In this document: positions 25,428 to 34,701 of the stretch, piece by piece | Layout of the letters: every line of letters starts with the position of its first letter | How positions within the stretch are numbered: position 1 is the stretch's first letter | Assembly: GCA_005790505.1 (NCBI GenBank) | Contig: SXUP01000039.1 | Location: forward strand, 1 to 55,715 | DNA: 55,715 nt | Direction of reading: 5' to 3' | DNA from: Actinomycetota bacterium | GTDB taxonomy: Bacteria; Actinomycetota; Acidimicrobiia; Acidimicrobiales; Ilumatobacteraceae | Translations under genes and position numbers: made by a program | Notes under the pieces: model-generated | Told to the model about the DNA's origin: nothing | What the model saw: the letters and a program-made list of their open reading frames with translations, nothing else | Databases searched by the model: none

Positions 25428-26183
25428 ATGAGCAATTTATTTGATCTTTCCGACGATGTCGCAGTTGTGACGGGAGCAGGTCGCGGAATCGGGGAAGGAA
25501 TCGCCACCACTCTCGCTGATGCAGGCGCCGCAGTTGTCTGTGCCGCCCGTCGGGGCAACGAAATTGAGCGTGTTGCTGCAGGAATTCGCGCAAGAGGCGG
25601 ACGCGCCATTGCAGTGACAACCGATGTCACAAGCGATGACGCAGTTGAGGCGCTTGCCCAAGCGGCATTGTCAGAGTTCGGCCATCTTGATATTTGGATC
25701 AACAATGCAGGAGGTTCGCCAATTCAGACTCCGCTGACTCAACTTGATCGTAAAGAGTGGGACGCAACAATTCTGCTCAACCTGACTGCACTTTGGGTGT
25801 GCACAAACACAGCAGCAAAACATATGCGTGACGGCGGTCGAATTGTCAATATCTCCTCGCGTGCTGCTGTCAGCACGGTTTTGGGCAGTGGCCACTACTC
25901 CGCGGCAAAAGCAGGCGTCAACTCACTCACACAAACCTTTGCCAAAGAACTTGGACCCCGTATTCGCGTGAACTGCATCATGCCGGGCGCAGTTCCAACC
26001 GAAATCATGATGACGGCAATGAAACTTGAAGACAACGATCTTCCAGCCCTCGAAAAGCGACTACGCCTTCCGATGCGTCGCCTCGGAACACCAGATGATC
26101 TTGGCCAAGCGGTGCTGTATTTTGTTTCTCCTGCATCTAGTTGGGTCACCGCTCAAATTCTTTCCGTTGATGGTGGCATGTAA
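25428..26183 (+). CDS. SDR-family oxidoreductase
   Basis: A 251-aa short-chain dehydrogenase. It has TGAGRGIGEG, the NNAG motif in WINNAGGSP, catalytic Ser in ISSRAAVS, and YSAAK. The end, QILSVDGGM, is the standard C-terminal strand. GGGGGTGA precedes the ATG at 9 bases. It overlaps the next gene by one base (TAATG). Its position divergent from a TetR gene suggests inducible control. Confidence 0.9.
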   Translation: MSNLFDLSDDVAVVTGAGRGIGEGIATTLADAGAAVVCAARRGNEIERVAAGIRARGGRAIAVTTDVTSDDAVEALAQAALSEFGHLDIWINNAGGSPIQTPLTQLDRKEWDATILLNLTALWVCTNTAAKHMRDGGRIVNISSRAAVSTVLGSGHYSAAKAGVNSLTQTFAKELGPRIRVNCIMPGAVPTEIMMTAMKLEDNDLPALEKRLRLPMRRLGTPDDLGQAVLYFVSPASSWVTAQILSVDGGM

Positions 26184-27184
26184 TGCAAAACCGAAAGGTG
26201 ACACTGATTCGTCGTCCAACAGGAGATCCTGTTGAGGCAGATTTTTTAATCATTGATGAGGATGTTGCACCCCTTGTTGCAGGCCAAGTGCTCGTCAAAG
26301 TAGAAACCCTCTCAATTGACGCTTTTATTCGCACGACATTCAACGAAGTGAGTTTTCATCAGGGTTCCAAACTTGGCAACATTGTTCCTGCTCTTGGTAT
26401 TGGTGTCGTGCTCGAAAGTCGCGATGAGGGATTCAACATCGGTGATTATGTTTTCGGTGCCCTTTGTTCACAAAGTATCGCTTGCATGCCCGCAGTTGCC
26501 CTGCGTCGGATAGATGTCAGTGTCGTTCCTCCGACTAGTTATGTCGGCATCTTGGGCCTCACTACTGGGATGACCTCGTATTTTGGAATCGTTGACGTCG
26601 GCGCCGTCAAGAAGGGTGACACCGTTGTCGTATCGGGTGCAGCTGGTGCAGTTGGTTCTCTCGCTGGACAAATCGCCAGACTCTCCGGCGCCGGACAAGT
26701 CATCGGAATTGCCGGCGGCCGACATAAAACATCTTTCTTAGTTGATGAATTGGGCTTCAACGCAGCAATTGATTACAAGAGTGAAAATGTTGAGGCCAGA
26801 CTCGGCGAATTAGCACCCAATGGCGTGGATGTCTTTTATGACAATGTGGGTGGAGACATCCTTGATGCTGTTCTCATGCACATCAAAGATGGCACTCGAG
26901 TCGTGATCTGTGGCGCAATCTCGCAGTATCAAGACATGGACAATGTTCGCGGGCCAAAGAATTACCTCAAACTCGCAGAACGCCACGCCACAATGGCGGG
27001 CTTCGCCGTCTTTCATTTTGCCGAACACTACGAACGTGCCGAGAAACAACTCACGCAATGGCTAGCAAATGGTGATCTCATCATGCGAGAACATATTGAG
27101 CATGGCATTGATAAATTCCCTGCCGCTCTCAACATCTTGCAAAATGGTGGTCATCACGGCAAGCTTCTCGTTCAGGTTTCCTAA
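26183..27184 (+). CDS. NADP-dependent medium-chain oxidoreductase (CurA/PTGR-like)
   Basis: A 333-aa zinc-free medium-chain reductase. The N-terminal GroES-like half has SIDAFIRTTFN, and the Rossmann half has VSGAAGAVGSLAGQIARL followed by GGRHKTSFLVDELGF and FYDNVGGDILD. This pattern matches prostaglandin/leukotriene reductase-like and CurA-type enzymes that reduce the C=C of enones with NADPH. No zinc-ligand cysteine cluster is present. Translation is coupled to the SDR upstream through TAATG, so the two may act on the same enone/hydroxyketone. Confidence 0.9.
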   Translation: MQNRKVTLIRRPTGDPVEADFLIIDEDVAPLVAGQVLVKVETLSIDAFIRTTFNEVSFHQGSKLGNIVPALGIGVVLESRDEGFNIGDYVFGALCSQSIACMPAVALRRIDVSVVPPTSYVGILGLTTGMTSYFGIVDVGAVKKGDTVVVSGAAGAVGSLAGQIARLSGAGQVIGIAGGRHKTSFLVDELGFNAAIDYKSENVEARLGELAPNGVDVFYDNVGGDILDAVLMHIKDGTRVVICGAISQYQDMDNVRGPKNYLKLAERHATMAGFAVFHFAEHYERAEKQLTQWLANGDLIMREHIEHGIDKFPAALNILQNGGHHGKLLVQVS

Positions 27185-27189
27185 GTCAA

Positions 27190-28491
27190 TTAGTCGGTAG
27201 GCCACACATCGGCTGTCGAAGAAATCTGATCTCGAAACATCGGATGACTTATGCGTGCCAGTTCATGGGCACGTTGAGCGATTGATAAGCCGCCTATCTC
27301 TGCCGCCCCATACTCCGTGATTACAACATCAACTTGATGGCGGGGTGTTGTCACGATGCTTCCTTCCGGAAGTCGGCCCAAGATGCGCGACACCAATTGC
27401 CCACTCACCATTGTTGTTGAAGGCAGGCATATCAAACTACGGCCATTTGCCGACAAGCCCGGCCCTGCCACGAAGTCTTCATGACCACCAATTCCAGAAA
27501 ATTGTTTGCCGTTAATTGAATCGGCAATAACTTGACCAGAGAGATCAACAGCCATCGCCCCGTTGATAGAGACCATGTTGCGCTGGCGAGAAATCAACTC
27601 GGGCGAGTTCACGACACTCACCGGCATAAATCTCACATCATGATTGCCATCAAGCCATTCGTAGAGTTCCGAAGTTCCAGCAGCAAATGTTGTGAGAGAA
27701 AACCCGTCATACTCCGTCCCTTTTTTATTTGTCACTTTTCCAGACAGATGCAGTCGCATTAGACCCGTTGTAAACATCTCGGAATGAATTCCGTAATCAC
27801 CGCCACCACCTAGCGCAAGTTGAGTTGCAACCTGACTCGGAATACCTCCAATTCCAGTCTGTAAAGTGCAGCCATCTCGGATGAACTTAACCGCATGTTG
27901 AGCAATAATGATCTCCTCTTCAGACGCCACAACATCAGCAAGATCAAGTGGCTTCCGATCAGATTCGATTAAAAAGTCAATGTCGCTTATAGCGATTCGA
28001 TGTTCATACCGCCCCGGAATTCCGTAGGTGTGCGGAAAATGTGGACTGACCTCAACGATCAAGACTCGTTCCTGATCCCTGATGACTGAAACAATTTCGT
28101 TTGCCGTCGCACCTGCGTGCAATGACAAACTCACGTATCCGTCTTCTGGCGTTGCACCTGCGACTGCCAGCACACGTGGCTTGAGATGGGCGAGAACCGG
28201 CTCGAATCGTCTGAAATCGGCAGGGATGAAATCAATATCTGCCCCACTATCGCGCAGGAATCGCTCGGCTGGCCCAAAAAAACCGCTTTGAAAATGCACC
28301 GCTGGTTGCATGAATAGCGCATACAAATCAGGCAACAGAGCACCGGACACCCGTAGATCTACAAGGTCAGTTCTTTCACCCAATGCATGCATAAATGCAC
28401 CAGGAATCCCTGGACCCAGTGGCACTGCAAGCGTGTCAGTCGGCCTTATCGCACCAACTGCGGCCGCCATCGTCGAAAAGATGCTGTCCAT
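27190..28491 (-). CDS. Acetyl-CoA hydrolase/transferase family CoA-transferase
   Basis: A 433-aa class I-type CoA-transferase similar to 4-hydroxybutyrate and succinate CoA-transferases. Recognisable blocks are GIGGIPSQVATQLA, GIHSEMFTTGLM, FSGIGGHEDFVAG and the C-terminal VVITEYGAAEIGGLS. It would move CoA between acetyl-CoA and a carboxylate, or hydrolyse it. It is convergent with the MDR gene (5 bp between stops) and divergent from the ABC-F gene at 28574. The substrate acid is not readable. Confidence 0.85.
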   Translation of the reverse strand: MDSIFSTMAAAVGAIRPTDTLAVPLGPGIPGAFMHALGERTDLVDLRVSGALLPDLYALFMQPAVHFQSGFFGPAERFLRDSGADIDFIPADFRRFEPVLAHLKPRVLAVAGATPEDGYVSLSLHAGATANEIVSVIRDQERVLIVEVSPHFPHTYGIPGRYEHRIAISDIDFLIESDRKPLDLADVVASEEEIIIAQHAVKFIRDGCTLQTGIGGIPSQVATQLALGGGGDYGIHSEMFTTGLMRLHLSGKVTNKKGTEYDGFSLTTFAAGTSELYEWLDGNHDVRFMPVSVVNSPELISRQRNMVSINGAMAVDLSGQVIADSINGKQFSGIGGHEDFVAGPGLSANGRSLICLPSTTMVSGQLVSRILGRLPEGSIVTTPRHQVDVVITEYGAAEIGGLSIAQRAHELARISHPMFRDQISSTADVWPTD

Positions 28492-28573
28492 TTATTGCTC
28501 CCTAGTTTATTGCAGAGCCAAGAGATTTTACCCACGAGTGGGGTCTTATATTTTTCACGCGAGAATAGGGCGC

Positions 28574-30214
28574 GTGAGCAGCATCGTAATTTCAGACTTG
28601 GCATACTCCCCGCCCGGAGCAGACCAACTATTTTTTGATGTTGGCTTCGGGGTATCTCCGGGTGAGCACGCAGCACTTGTCGGCGCCAATGGTGTCGGTA
28701 AAAGCACTATTTTGCGTATCTTGACGGGTGAATTGGCTCCAGATGACGGAGAATACACCGTCAACGGAACGATGCTGGCCATGACTCAAGACGTTGGCAT
28801 GTCACGACCAACCGACACGGTGCGCCAAATGTTGCTTGAGGTTGCTCCCCCAACATTGAGAGTCGCTGGCAAAGCGCTAATTGTGGCAGAGCAGGCGTTG
28901 GCCAACGGTGCTGACGACGGAATGGGTTACGCGACTGCATTGTCGGACTGGGGCGACCTGGGTGGATACGAACTTGAAACACAATGGCAAGCCGCTGCTC
29001 AACGCAGTGTCAAAACACCAATCATTGATTTTTCTGGACGACTTGTCAGTGAACTCTCAGGAGGCGAACGCAAGCGACTCGTCCTGGATCTCTTGCTTAC
29101 TTCTGGCGTCGATGTCTTGCTGCTTGACGAGCCGGATAACTATCTTGACATCCCCACTCGGGCCTGGCTTGAAGATCAAATCCGCTCATGCCGATCGACA
29201 ATTTTGATGGTCAGCCACGATCGCACGATGCTAGAACGTGTCTCCACAAAAATCATCGCCATTGAAGGCTCCGGATGCTGGGTGCACGGTGGCTCCTATG
29301 TGTCATACCCGGAAGCACGTCAGAAACGTCAAGCGTTATTGGGCGACGACCTCAAGCGATGGAACGATGAAGAAAGACGATTATTTCATCACATGAAAAT
29401 CATGAAACAACGAGCGGCCCAGAACTTTAAAAATGCAACCAAGGCAAATGGGGCAGAAACCCGTTGGGAAAAATTCGTTGCTGCTGGACCGCCACCGCCA
29501 CCAGCACCCGACCAACAGATATATGTTCGCCTACGTGGGGCCGACTCTGCACGCCGTGTTGTTAAATTTGACAATCTCTCAATGGGAAATCTTTTTTTGC
29601 CGTTCTCAGACGAGGTGCACTATGGCGAACGCGTCGGCCTAATTGGTCCAAATGGCACAGGCAAAAGCCATTTACTTGGTGCGCTAAGCGGCGACAAACA
29701 GCCAGATCGTGGGACAATTATTTTTGGCCCTCGTACCTCTGTTGGTGTTTTTACGCAAATCAATGATCGCCCCGATTTCATTGGCCGCGAATGCATCGAC
29801 ATCGTTCGTGACCGTATTAGCGATGAACAAAAAGCTATGGGAGCCCTCGCCCGCTATGGACTACGAAACAATTCTCGGCAAGATTTTGCAACACTTTCTG
29901 GTGGACAAAAAGCCCGACTTGAGATCCTGTGTCTTGAACTTGAAGGACACAACGTTTTGTTGCTGGATGAACCAACTGACAACCTTGACATTGAGTCATC
30001 AGAAGCACTTGAAAAAGCGCTTGATGGTTTTGAAGGAACAGTCATTGCAGTCAGCCATGACCGAACATTCCTTGCCCAATTTGACCGATTCATCATGATT
30101 ACGGACGGTGGGGATGTTTACGCCTTGCCAGATTTTGAAATCGCACTTGCCGGGCTCAGTTCACCAGACACTTTGTCTACACTGCGTTTAGCCAAACCAC
30201 TAACAACGGCGTAG
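28574..30214 (+). CDS. ABC-F family ATPase, copy 1
   Basis: A 546-aa soluble protein with two ATP-binding cassettes and no membrane segments. Cassette 1: Walker A GANGVGKST, signature LSGGERKRL, Walker B LLLDEPDNYLD. Cassette 2: GPNGTGKSH, LSGGQKARL, LLLDEPTDNLD. A charged linker (about residues 250-310) separates them. ABC-F proteins act on ribosomes in translation or antibiotic protection. The frame is open back to 28310, but that region overlaps the divergent CoA-transferase. GTG 28574 starts VSSIVISDLAYSPPG, a normal first strand, and is preferred. Confidence 0.88.
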   Translation: MSSIVISDLAYSPPGADQLFFDVGFGVSPGEHAALVGANGVGKSTILRILTGELAPDDGEYTVNGTMLAMTQDVGMSRPTDTVRQMLLEVAPPTLRVAGKALIVAEQALANGADDGMGYATALSDWGDLGGYELETQWQAAAQRSVKTPIIDFSGRLVSELSGGERKRLVLDLLLTSGVDVLLLDEPDNYLDIPTRAWLEDQIRSCRSTILMVSHDRTMLERVSTKIIAIEGSGCWVHGGSYVSYPEARQKRQALLGDDLKRWNDEERRLFHHMKIMKQRAAQNFKNATKANGAETRWEKFVAAGPPPPPAPDQQIYVRLRGADSARRVVKFDNLSMGNLFLPFSDEVHYGERVGLIGPNGTGKSHLLGALSGDKQPDRGTIIFGPRTSVGVFTQINDRPDFIGRECIDIVRDRISDEQKAMGALARYGLRNNSRQDFATLSGGQKARLEILCLELEGHNVLLLDEPTDNLDIESSEALEKALDGFEGTVIAVSHDRTFLAQFDRFIMITDGGDVYALPDFEIALAGLSSPDTLSTLRLAKPLTTA

Positions 30215-30260
30215 CGCACTCATCTCTTTTGTCGCAAGCAACGCCGTAGCCTAAGAGGCT

Positions 30261-32066
30261 GTGATTCTTATTGATGCCCAAGGCATAAAAGCCTCCCGCC
30301 CGAATCGACCGCTCTTTGATGATTTGTCCATCACGGTCAATGATGGTGATCGCATTGGTGTTGTCGGGCTCAACGGTTGCGGCAAAAGTACGTTGCTTCG
30401 CATCATCAGTGGTGATCTTGAACCAGATGCCGGAGTTGTTCGCAAAGGGCGTGGCGCTCGCATTGGGGTTTTACCCCAACTTCCAGTTCTTCCCATCGGA
30501 ACTGTGCGTGAGGCAGTTGGTCACGACTGGCAAGGCGAAGCGATGCTTGATCGCCTCGGAATGTTTGGGCTGATTGATGCTTCTACGGCGGAACTTTCTG
30601 GCGGACAAAAAAAGCGTGTTGCGCTTGCTGCCTTGTTGGTATCGGAGTGGGAAGCGCTCATCTTGGACGAACCGACTAACCATCTCGACCTTGATGCAAT
30701 CTCATATCTCGAGGAATGGTTGGCAAATTACTCGGGTGGACTTTTGCTCGTCACGCATGACCGTCATGTACTCGATCGAGTCACCACCAAAGTTCTCGAA
30801 ATTGATCGCGGGCACTCATATATGCATGTTCCTGCAAACCGTCACGCAGGTTCTGGCTATGCGGCGTATTTGGCCGGACGCATTGAGCGTGAAGAACAAG
30901 CAGCAACTGCTGAGCAAATTCGCAAGAATCTTGCCAAGCACGAACTCGCATGGCTGCGTCGGGGTGCACCTGCTCGATCAACAAAACCAAAAGCGCGCGT
31001 CAATGCAGCCAAAGAAGTCGTCGCTCGTCGCGCAGATGCACCTGCTCGTGTTGGCGAACTTGGTCTATCACTTGGTAGTCAACGACTTGGATCAAAAGGA
31101 GTTCAACTTCACAGCGTCGGATTCAGTTGGCCTGCAACGTCTCAAAACCCGAACGGCACACTTGTCCTGCAACCACTCGAGCACGAACTCGAACCAGGAG
31201 ATCGCCTTGGCATCGTTGGACCAAATGGTGCCGGCAAGAGCACATTGCTGGATCTGATTGCTCAACGATTGCGTCCAACTATTGGCCATATTGAAATGGG
31301 ACGCACTGTCAAAGTTGGCTATTACGACCAACTAGGGCGTGACCTGAACCTCGGTCAACGCGTACGTGAGGCTGTTGCAGGCGACAAAGGCGAACCATCA
31401 GTCCAAGACAACAACTTGATGCGTCAATTTTGGTTCGACGGCGATGCACAATTCGCCCCCATTTCAACACTGTCTGGTGGGGAGCGCCGTCGCTTACAAC
31501 TTCTTCTTACACTTGCCGAACAGCCAAATGTCTTGTTGCTTGACGAACCCACCAATGATCTTGATCTTGACACGCTCCGCGCGCTCGAGGAATACCTTGA
31601 TACGTGGCCAGGCATTGTCGTTGTCGTGAGTCACGATCGCATCTTTCTTGATCGAACTGTTGATGAAGTATTGGCCCTTGACAACTCAGGGGGTGCTGCT
31701 CTCGTGCGCGGTGGTGTACAGGGATGGCTTAATCAACGCAATACACCAAAGCAATCAACAAAAGTGCGTAGCACGGTATCGGTATCAACCAGCGTTGCGT
31801 CAATACCTCCGCCCAAAGCGACAATCTCTGCAAAGAGCGCCAGCACGCTTCGGCGACTACTTGTCCAAGCAGGAAAATCATTGGCTGACGCAACGTTTCG
31901 ACTAGAAAGTCTCAATGCATCGGTTGCGACTGCGGGTGCTGACCACGCTTTGTTGGCGCGCCTCAGTGCAGAACTTGCTACCGCCCAAATTAGTATGGTC
32001 GCAGCCGAAGAGGCCTGGCTGGCCCTTGCTGCTCAGGCTGAATTGCAAGGCATCTCCGTCGAATAA
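30261..32066 (+). CDS. ABC-F family ATPase, copy 2 (Uup-like)
   Basis: A 601-aa two-cassette ABC-F protein. Cassette 1: GLNGCGKST, LSGGQKKRV, LILDEPTNHLD. Cassette 2: GPNGAGKST, LSGGERRRL, LLLDEPTNDLD. A C-terminal extension of about 75 residues (from about 520) is Ala/Leu/Glu-rich and predicted by eye to be a coiled coil, as in Uup. The start is GTG 30261 after AAGAGG. It follows copy 1 by 46 bp on the same strand. It is more likely a housekeeping translation factor than a resistance gene. Confidence 0.88.
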   Translation: MILIDAQGIKASRPNRPLFDDLSITVNDGDRIGVVGLNGCGKSTLLRIISGDLEPDAGVVRKGRGARIGVLPQLPVLPIGTVREAVGHDWQGEAMLDRLGMFGLIDASTAELSGGQKKRVALAALLVSEWEALILDEPTNHLDLDAISYLEEWLANYSGGLLLVTHDRHVLDRVTTKVLEIDRGHSYMHVPANRHAGSGYAAYLAGRIEREEQAATAEQIRKNLAKHELAWLRRGAPARSTKPKARVNAAKEVVARRADAPARVGELGLSLGSQRLGSKGVQLHSVGFSWPATSQNPNGTLVLQPLEHELEPGDRLGIVGPNGAGKSTLLDLIAQRLRPTIGHIEMGRTVKVGYYDQLGRDLNLGQRVREAVAGDKGEPSVQDNNLMRQFWFDGDAQFAPISTLSGGERRRLQLLLTLAEQPNVLLLDEPTNDLDLDTLRALEEYLDTWPGIVVVVSHDRIFLDRTVDEVLALDNSGGAALVRGGVQGWLNQRNTPKQSTKVRSTVSVSTSVASIPPPKATISAKSASTLRRLLVQAGKSLADATFRLESLNASVATAGADHALLARLSAELATAQISMVAAEEAWLALAAQAELQGISVE

Positions 32067-32097
32067 TGCCACATTTGGTGCGAGGCGGACTCTTGTC

Positions 32098-32126
32098 TTG
32101 ATGTGCTGATGCGCTATAAATAATCT
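32098..32126 (+). promoter_or_regulatory. Possible sigma70-type promoter before SDR gene
   Basis: TTGATG (32098-32103), a 17-bp spacer and TAATCT (32121-32126) lie 41 bases before the SDR start at 32167. The overlapping TATAAA at 32115 is an alternative -10. This is a motif match by eye only. Confidence 0.3.
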
Positions 32127-32166
32127 TTGTTCCGTCAACATCGACGGCTTCTAACGGGGGTGAAAA

Positions 32167-33084
32167 ATGGGTCAGTTCAGCAGCAAAACGGTTCTGATAA
32201 CGGGAGCATCGTACGGACTAGGTGAAGGATTCGCTGAAGGATTCGCCAAAGAAGGTGCCGACCTCATCCTCACAGCGCGCTCAACAGAACTTCTCAATAG
32301 TGTTGCCGATCGCTGTCGAGCAATGGGGTCGAAAGTAACCGTAATCCCAGGGGATGTATCAATTGAAGAAGATGTGCTTCGTGTTGTGCAAACCGGAATC
32401 AAAGAGCATGGCAAAATTGATGTACTCATTAACAACGCGGGCGTCAGCGACATGCGCGGAGTTTCTCCTGAAAACTTCGATATGACCACATGGAATTGGA
32501 TCATGTCAATCGACTTGAACGGTGCATTCATGTACATGCGTGAGTGTGGCAGACACATGCTTGAACGTAAAAGTGGTTCAATCGTCAATATCTGCTCAAT
32601 CATGGGCAGCGGAGCAAATGAGCTCAACATCATCGCCTACACAGCGGCCAAAGGTGCACTGCGAAATCTCACACTGCAATTAGGTTGCGAATGGGCAGAC
32701 CGTGGCGTGCGCGTTAATGCAGTGTCACCTGGGTTCATCATCACAGAAATGGTGCGACCAGCGCTTGAAGCATTGGGCATGGACAAATGGATTGCCAGCC
32801 GCACTCCAATGCGCCGAATCGGTGAACTAGAAGAGATTGTCGGACCCGTAATGTTTTTGGCATCTGACGCCGCGAGTTACATCACAGGCCACGACCTACT
32901 TGTCGATGGTGGCACGAACGCAGCGAACGGGTACTACCAAATCCCGCCAATCCATCATGAATGGAACTCTGATAATGCACCACGAGTTGGAGAGGGCTAT
33001 CCCGGAATTCAGCCCCGACCCGATTGGTATCAGGCTCTATCGGCGGGAATCCCCGGAATCCATTATCCAATGCCTGACGCCTGA
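32167..33084 (+). CDS. SDR-family oxidoreductase with C-terminal extension
   Basis: A 305-aa short-chain dehydrogenase. The motifs are TGASYGLGEG, NNAG in LINNAGVSD, catalytic Tyr-Lys in YTAAK, and ITGHDLLVDGGTN. After the usual end the protein continues about 50 residues, rich in Pro, Gly, Trp and Tyr (IPPIHHEWNS, GIQPRPDWYQ, GIHYPMPDA), which probably covers the active site. GGGGGTGA precedes the ATG. It converges on the phosphotransferase cluster. Confidence 0.88.
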   Translation: MGQFSSKTVLITGASYGLGEGFAEGFAKEGADLILTARSTELLNSVADRCRAMGSKVTVIPGDVSIEEDVLRVVQTGIKEHGKIDVLINNAGVSDMRGVSPENFDMTTWNWIMSIDLNGAFMYMRECGRHMLERKSGSIVNICSIMGSGANELNIIAYTAAKGALRNLTLQLGCEWADRGVRVNAVSPGFIITEMVRPALEALGMDKWIASRTPMRRIGELEEIVGPVMFLASDAASYITGHDLLVDGGTNAANGYYQIPPIHHEWNSDNAPRVGEGYPGIQPRPDWYQALSAGIPGIHYPMPDA

Positions 33085-33103
33085 TCGGCAATTTTCTACG
33101 GCA

Positions 33104-34180
33104 TTAGATTAAAAATTCAGCGACGCGATGATCGCGCATTGCCGACTGTGCTCGTTTTATGACTTCAGTCCACAAGGACATTGCCCGCTCACTTGAAACA
33201 TCAAGTGAGCCAACAGCGAATACCGGAATAATCCATCCATACAAAACTCCAACACGGTAATCCTGATAAAACTGCTCAAATGAATAATCCGCAACGCCAT
33301 TTTTTATCAGTTCATCATGATAGATGTGCAAAAGAGAATTTTCATTTTCCTGACGTATAGAAGTGTTGACGCTCTGGCTCATAAAATAAGCAACATCATA
33401 TGCACCCCCACCTTTGCTGCAGGTCTGAAAATCAATCATCCAGACGTCACCTTTTTCCCCAAAGAAAAGATTGTCAAGCCTAAAATCAAAATGCGCGACG
33501 GTGTTGGGCATTGCGGCAATGCGATCAAGCAACTGATGCACGTTGGCCCCGTATTGCTCCATCACTGGAACCATGTCGGCGTCAATGGCGTGCTCAAATA
33601 CTTGCATGAATCCCGGCAAAGAGGCTTTGTATACCTCGCTACCAATCTTCATGCCTTCTGAGTTGGCCATTGGCAACCAGTCAAACGAGTTCAGTTCTTC
33701 TGTTTGCCAAAAATGGGCGTGCATTCCAGCGACAGTGCGCATCACAGCAGCCGCATCGTTTGCCGTAACGCCCGCTGCTTGGTCTCCGACTCGCAGATGT
33801 CCAAGATCTTGCAACACCAATACATAATCATCATTGGCATAATCAGCAGCCACATAATGAGCACTTGGCACGGTTGGCAATTGTGGGGCGATTTGGGAGT
33901 AGAAGCGGGCCTCGCGCTCAAAGACTCGCGCAGGCGCCAGCATGCCCCTGATCATTTGGTCTTGTGTCGGTATTTTGCAGATCACACTGCTTGGTCCAGT
34001 ACCGCCAGCATAATTAATGCCGAGTCTTCCAACTTCCCCCATAAATCCAACCCCAGCACCCATATTGTGCGGGGTCAAAGAAGTCACGCTTGTCGAAGCA
34101 TCGATCACTCCACCCGCACGCAACGACTCCGACATCCATTCCATCGTGATCGTGGAAACAGTTGTAGGTAAGCGGTTCAT
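33104..34180 (-). CDS. Phosphotransferase of the APH/ecdysteroid-kinase-like fold
   Basis: A 358-aa kinase-like protein. The catalytic loop is HFDFRLDN (Brenner's motif HxDxxxxN) and the Mg-binding Asp is in WMIDFQT. The N-terminal lobe includes GAGVGFMGEVGRL as the nucleotide loop. The overall pattern fits the aminoglycoside phosphotransferase / ecdysteroid kinase-like superfamily, which phosphorylates small hydroxylated compounds. It is the last gene of a three-gene minus-strand unit with a 168-aa protein and a second APH-type kinase. Resistance is unlikely given the setting; a catabolic kinase role is inferred. Confidence 0.85.
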   Translation of the reverse strand: MNRLPTTVSTITMEWMSESLRAGGVIDASTSVTSLTPHNMGAGVGFMGEVGRLGINYAGGTGPSSVICKIPTQDQMIRGMLAPARVFEREARFYSQIAPQLPTVPSAHYVAADYANDDYVLVLQDLGHLRVGDQAAGVTANDAAAVMRTVAGMHAHFWQTEELNSFDWLPMANSEGMKIGSEVYKASLPGFMQVFEHAIDADMVPVMEQYGANVHQLLDRIAAMPNTVAHFDFRLDNLFFGEKGDVWMIDFQTCSKGGGAYDVAYFMSQSVNTSIRQENENSLLHIYHDELIKNGVADYSFEQFYQDYRVGVLYGWIIPVFAVGSLDVSSERAMSLWTEVIKRAQSAMRDHRVAEFLI

Positions 34181-34194
34181 CTTGTCGGTCCTTA

Positions 34195-34701
34195 TTATCC
34201 TCGACCAATCATGCCAGCACCGGCAACAACCGTTGCTATATCGCGTGCATAACGCGGTGCCAAATGCGTACGAATAATATCTAAAGCCACATCACCACGT
34301 GTGTCTCCGGCCCGCTGCAACACATCAAGATCAATGATTGTTTGTTCTAGTGCTTTGCCAAGCTGGCGATGCGCCGCAAGAACTTTCTCGCGATCCATTG
34401 GCGCGGGCACATCTGCCAAAGTTCCAAGGGTTTTCGCGCGCTCGCGAACAGCATCTGCGGATGGACCTGACACACCTTCTAGTGCGCCCGCAGTATCGCG
34501 CAGAACTTTGGTCATTGCATTGTGTTCGTCGACGATATATGAATCATAAACAGGCACCATCTGACGCAATTCCTGAATCAGTGACTGCATCATGGCGGCA
34601 GTTGATTGTGCTTTTGGATTCGACAAGTTCGGCATCAATTCTTCGCTGATGGCGTATATCAAGCCCATCAAAATATCGTCAATGCTTGGACTGGTATTCA
34701 T
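34195..34701 (-). CDS. Unrecognised 168-aa helical protein between two kinases
   Basis: I do not recognise a family. The protein is soluble, mostly helical by composition, and has no Cys. Features are an N-terminal IDDILMGLIYAISEELMPNL helix, a QELRQMVPVYDSYIVDEHNA segment, and a C-terminal GDVALDIIRTHLAPRYARDI region. It overlaps the upstream kinase gene by 4 nt and precedes the second by 14 bp. It could be an accessory subunit of the kinases, but nothing in the sequence proves it. Confidence 0.75.
   Translation of the reverse strand: MNTSPSIDDILMGLIYAISEELMPNLSNPKAQSTAAMMQSLIQELRQMVPVYDSYIVDEHNAMTKVLRDTAGALEGVSGPSADAVRERAKTLGTLADVPAPMDREKVLAAHRQLGKALEQTIIDLDVLQRAGDTRGDVALDIIRTHLAPRYARDIATVVAGAGMIGRG

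Noticed and set aside
28310-28573. N-terminal 88-codon extension of the first ABC-F frame
   Set aside because: It overlaps the divergent CoA-transferase gene and has no protein-like features; GTG 28574 gives a normal ABC-F start.
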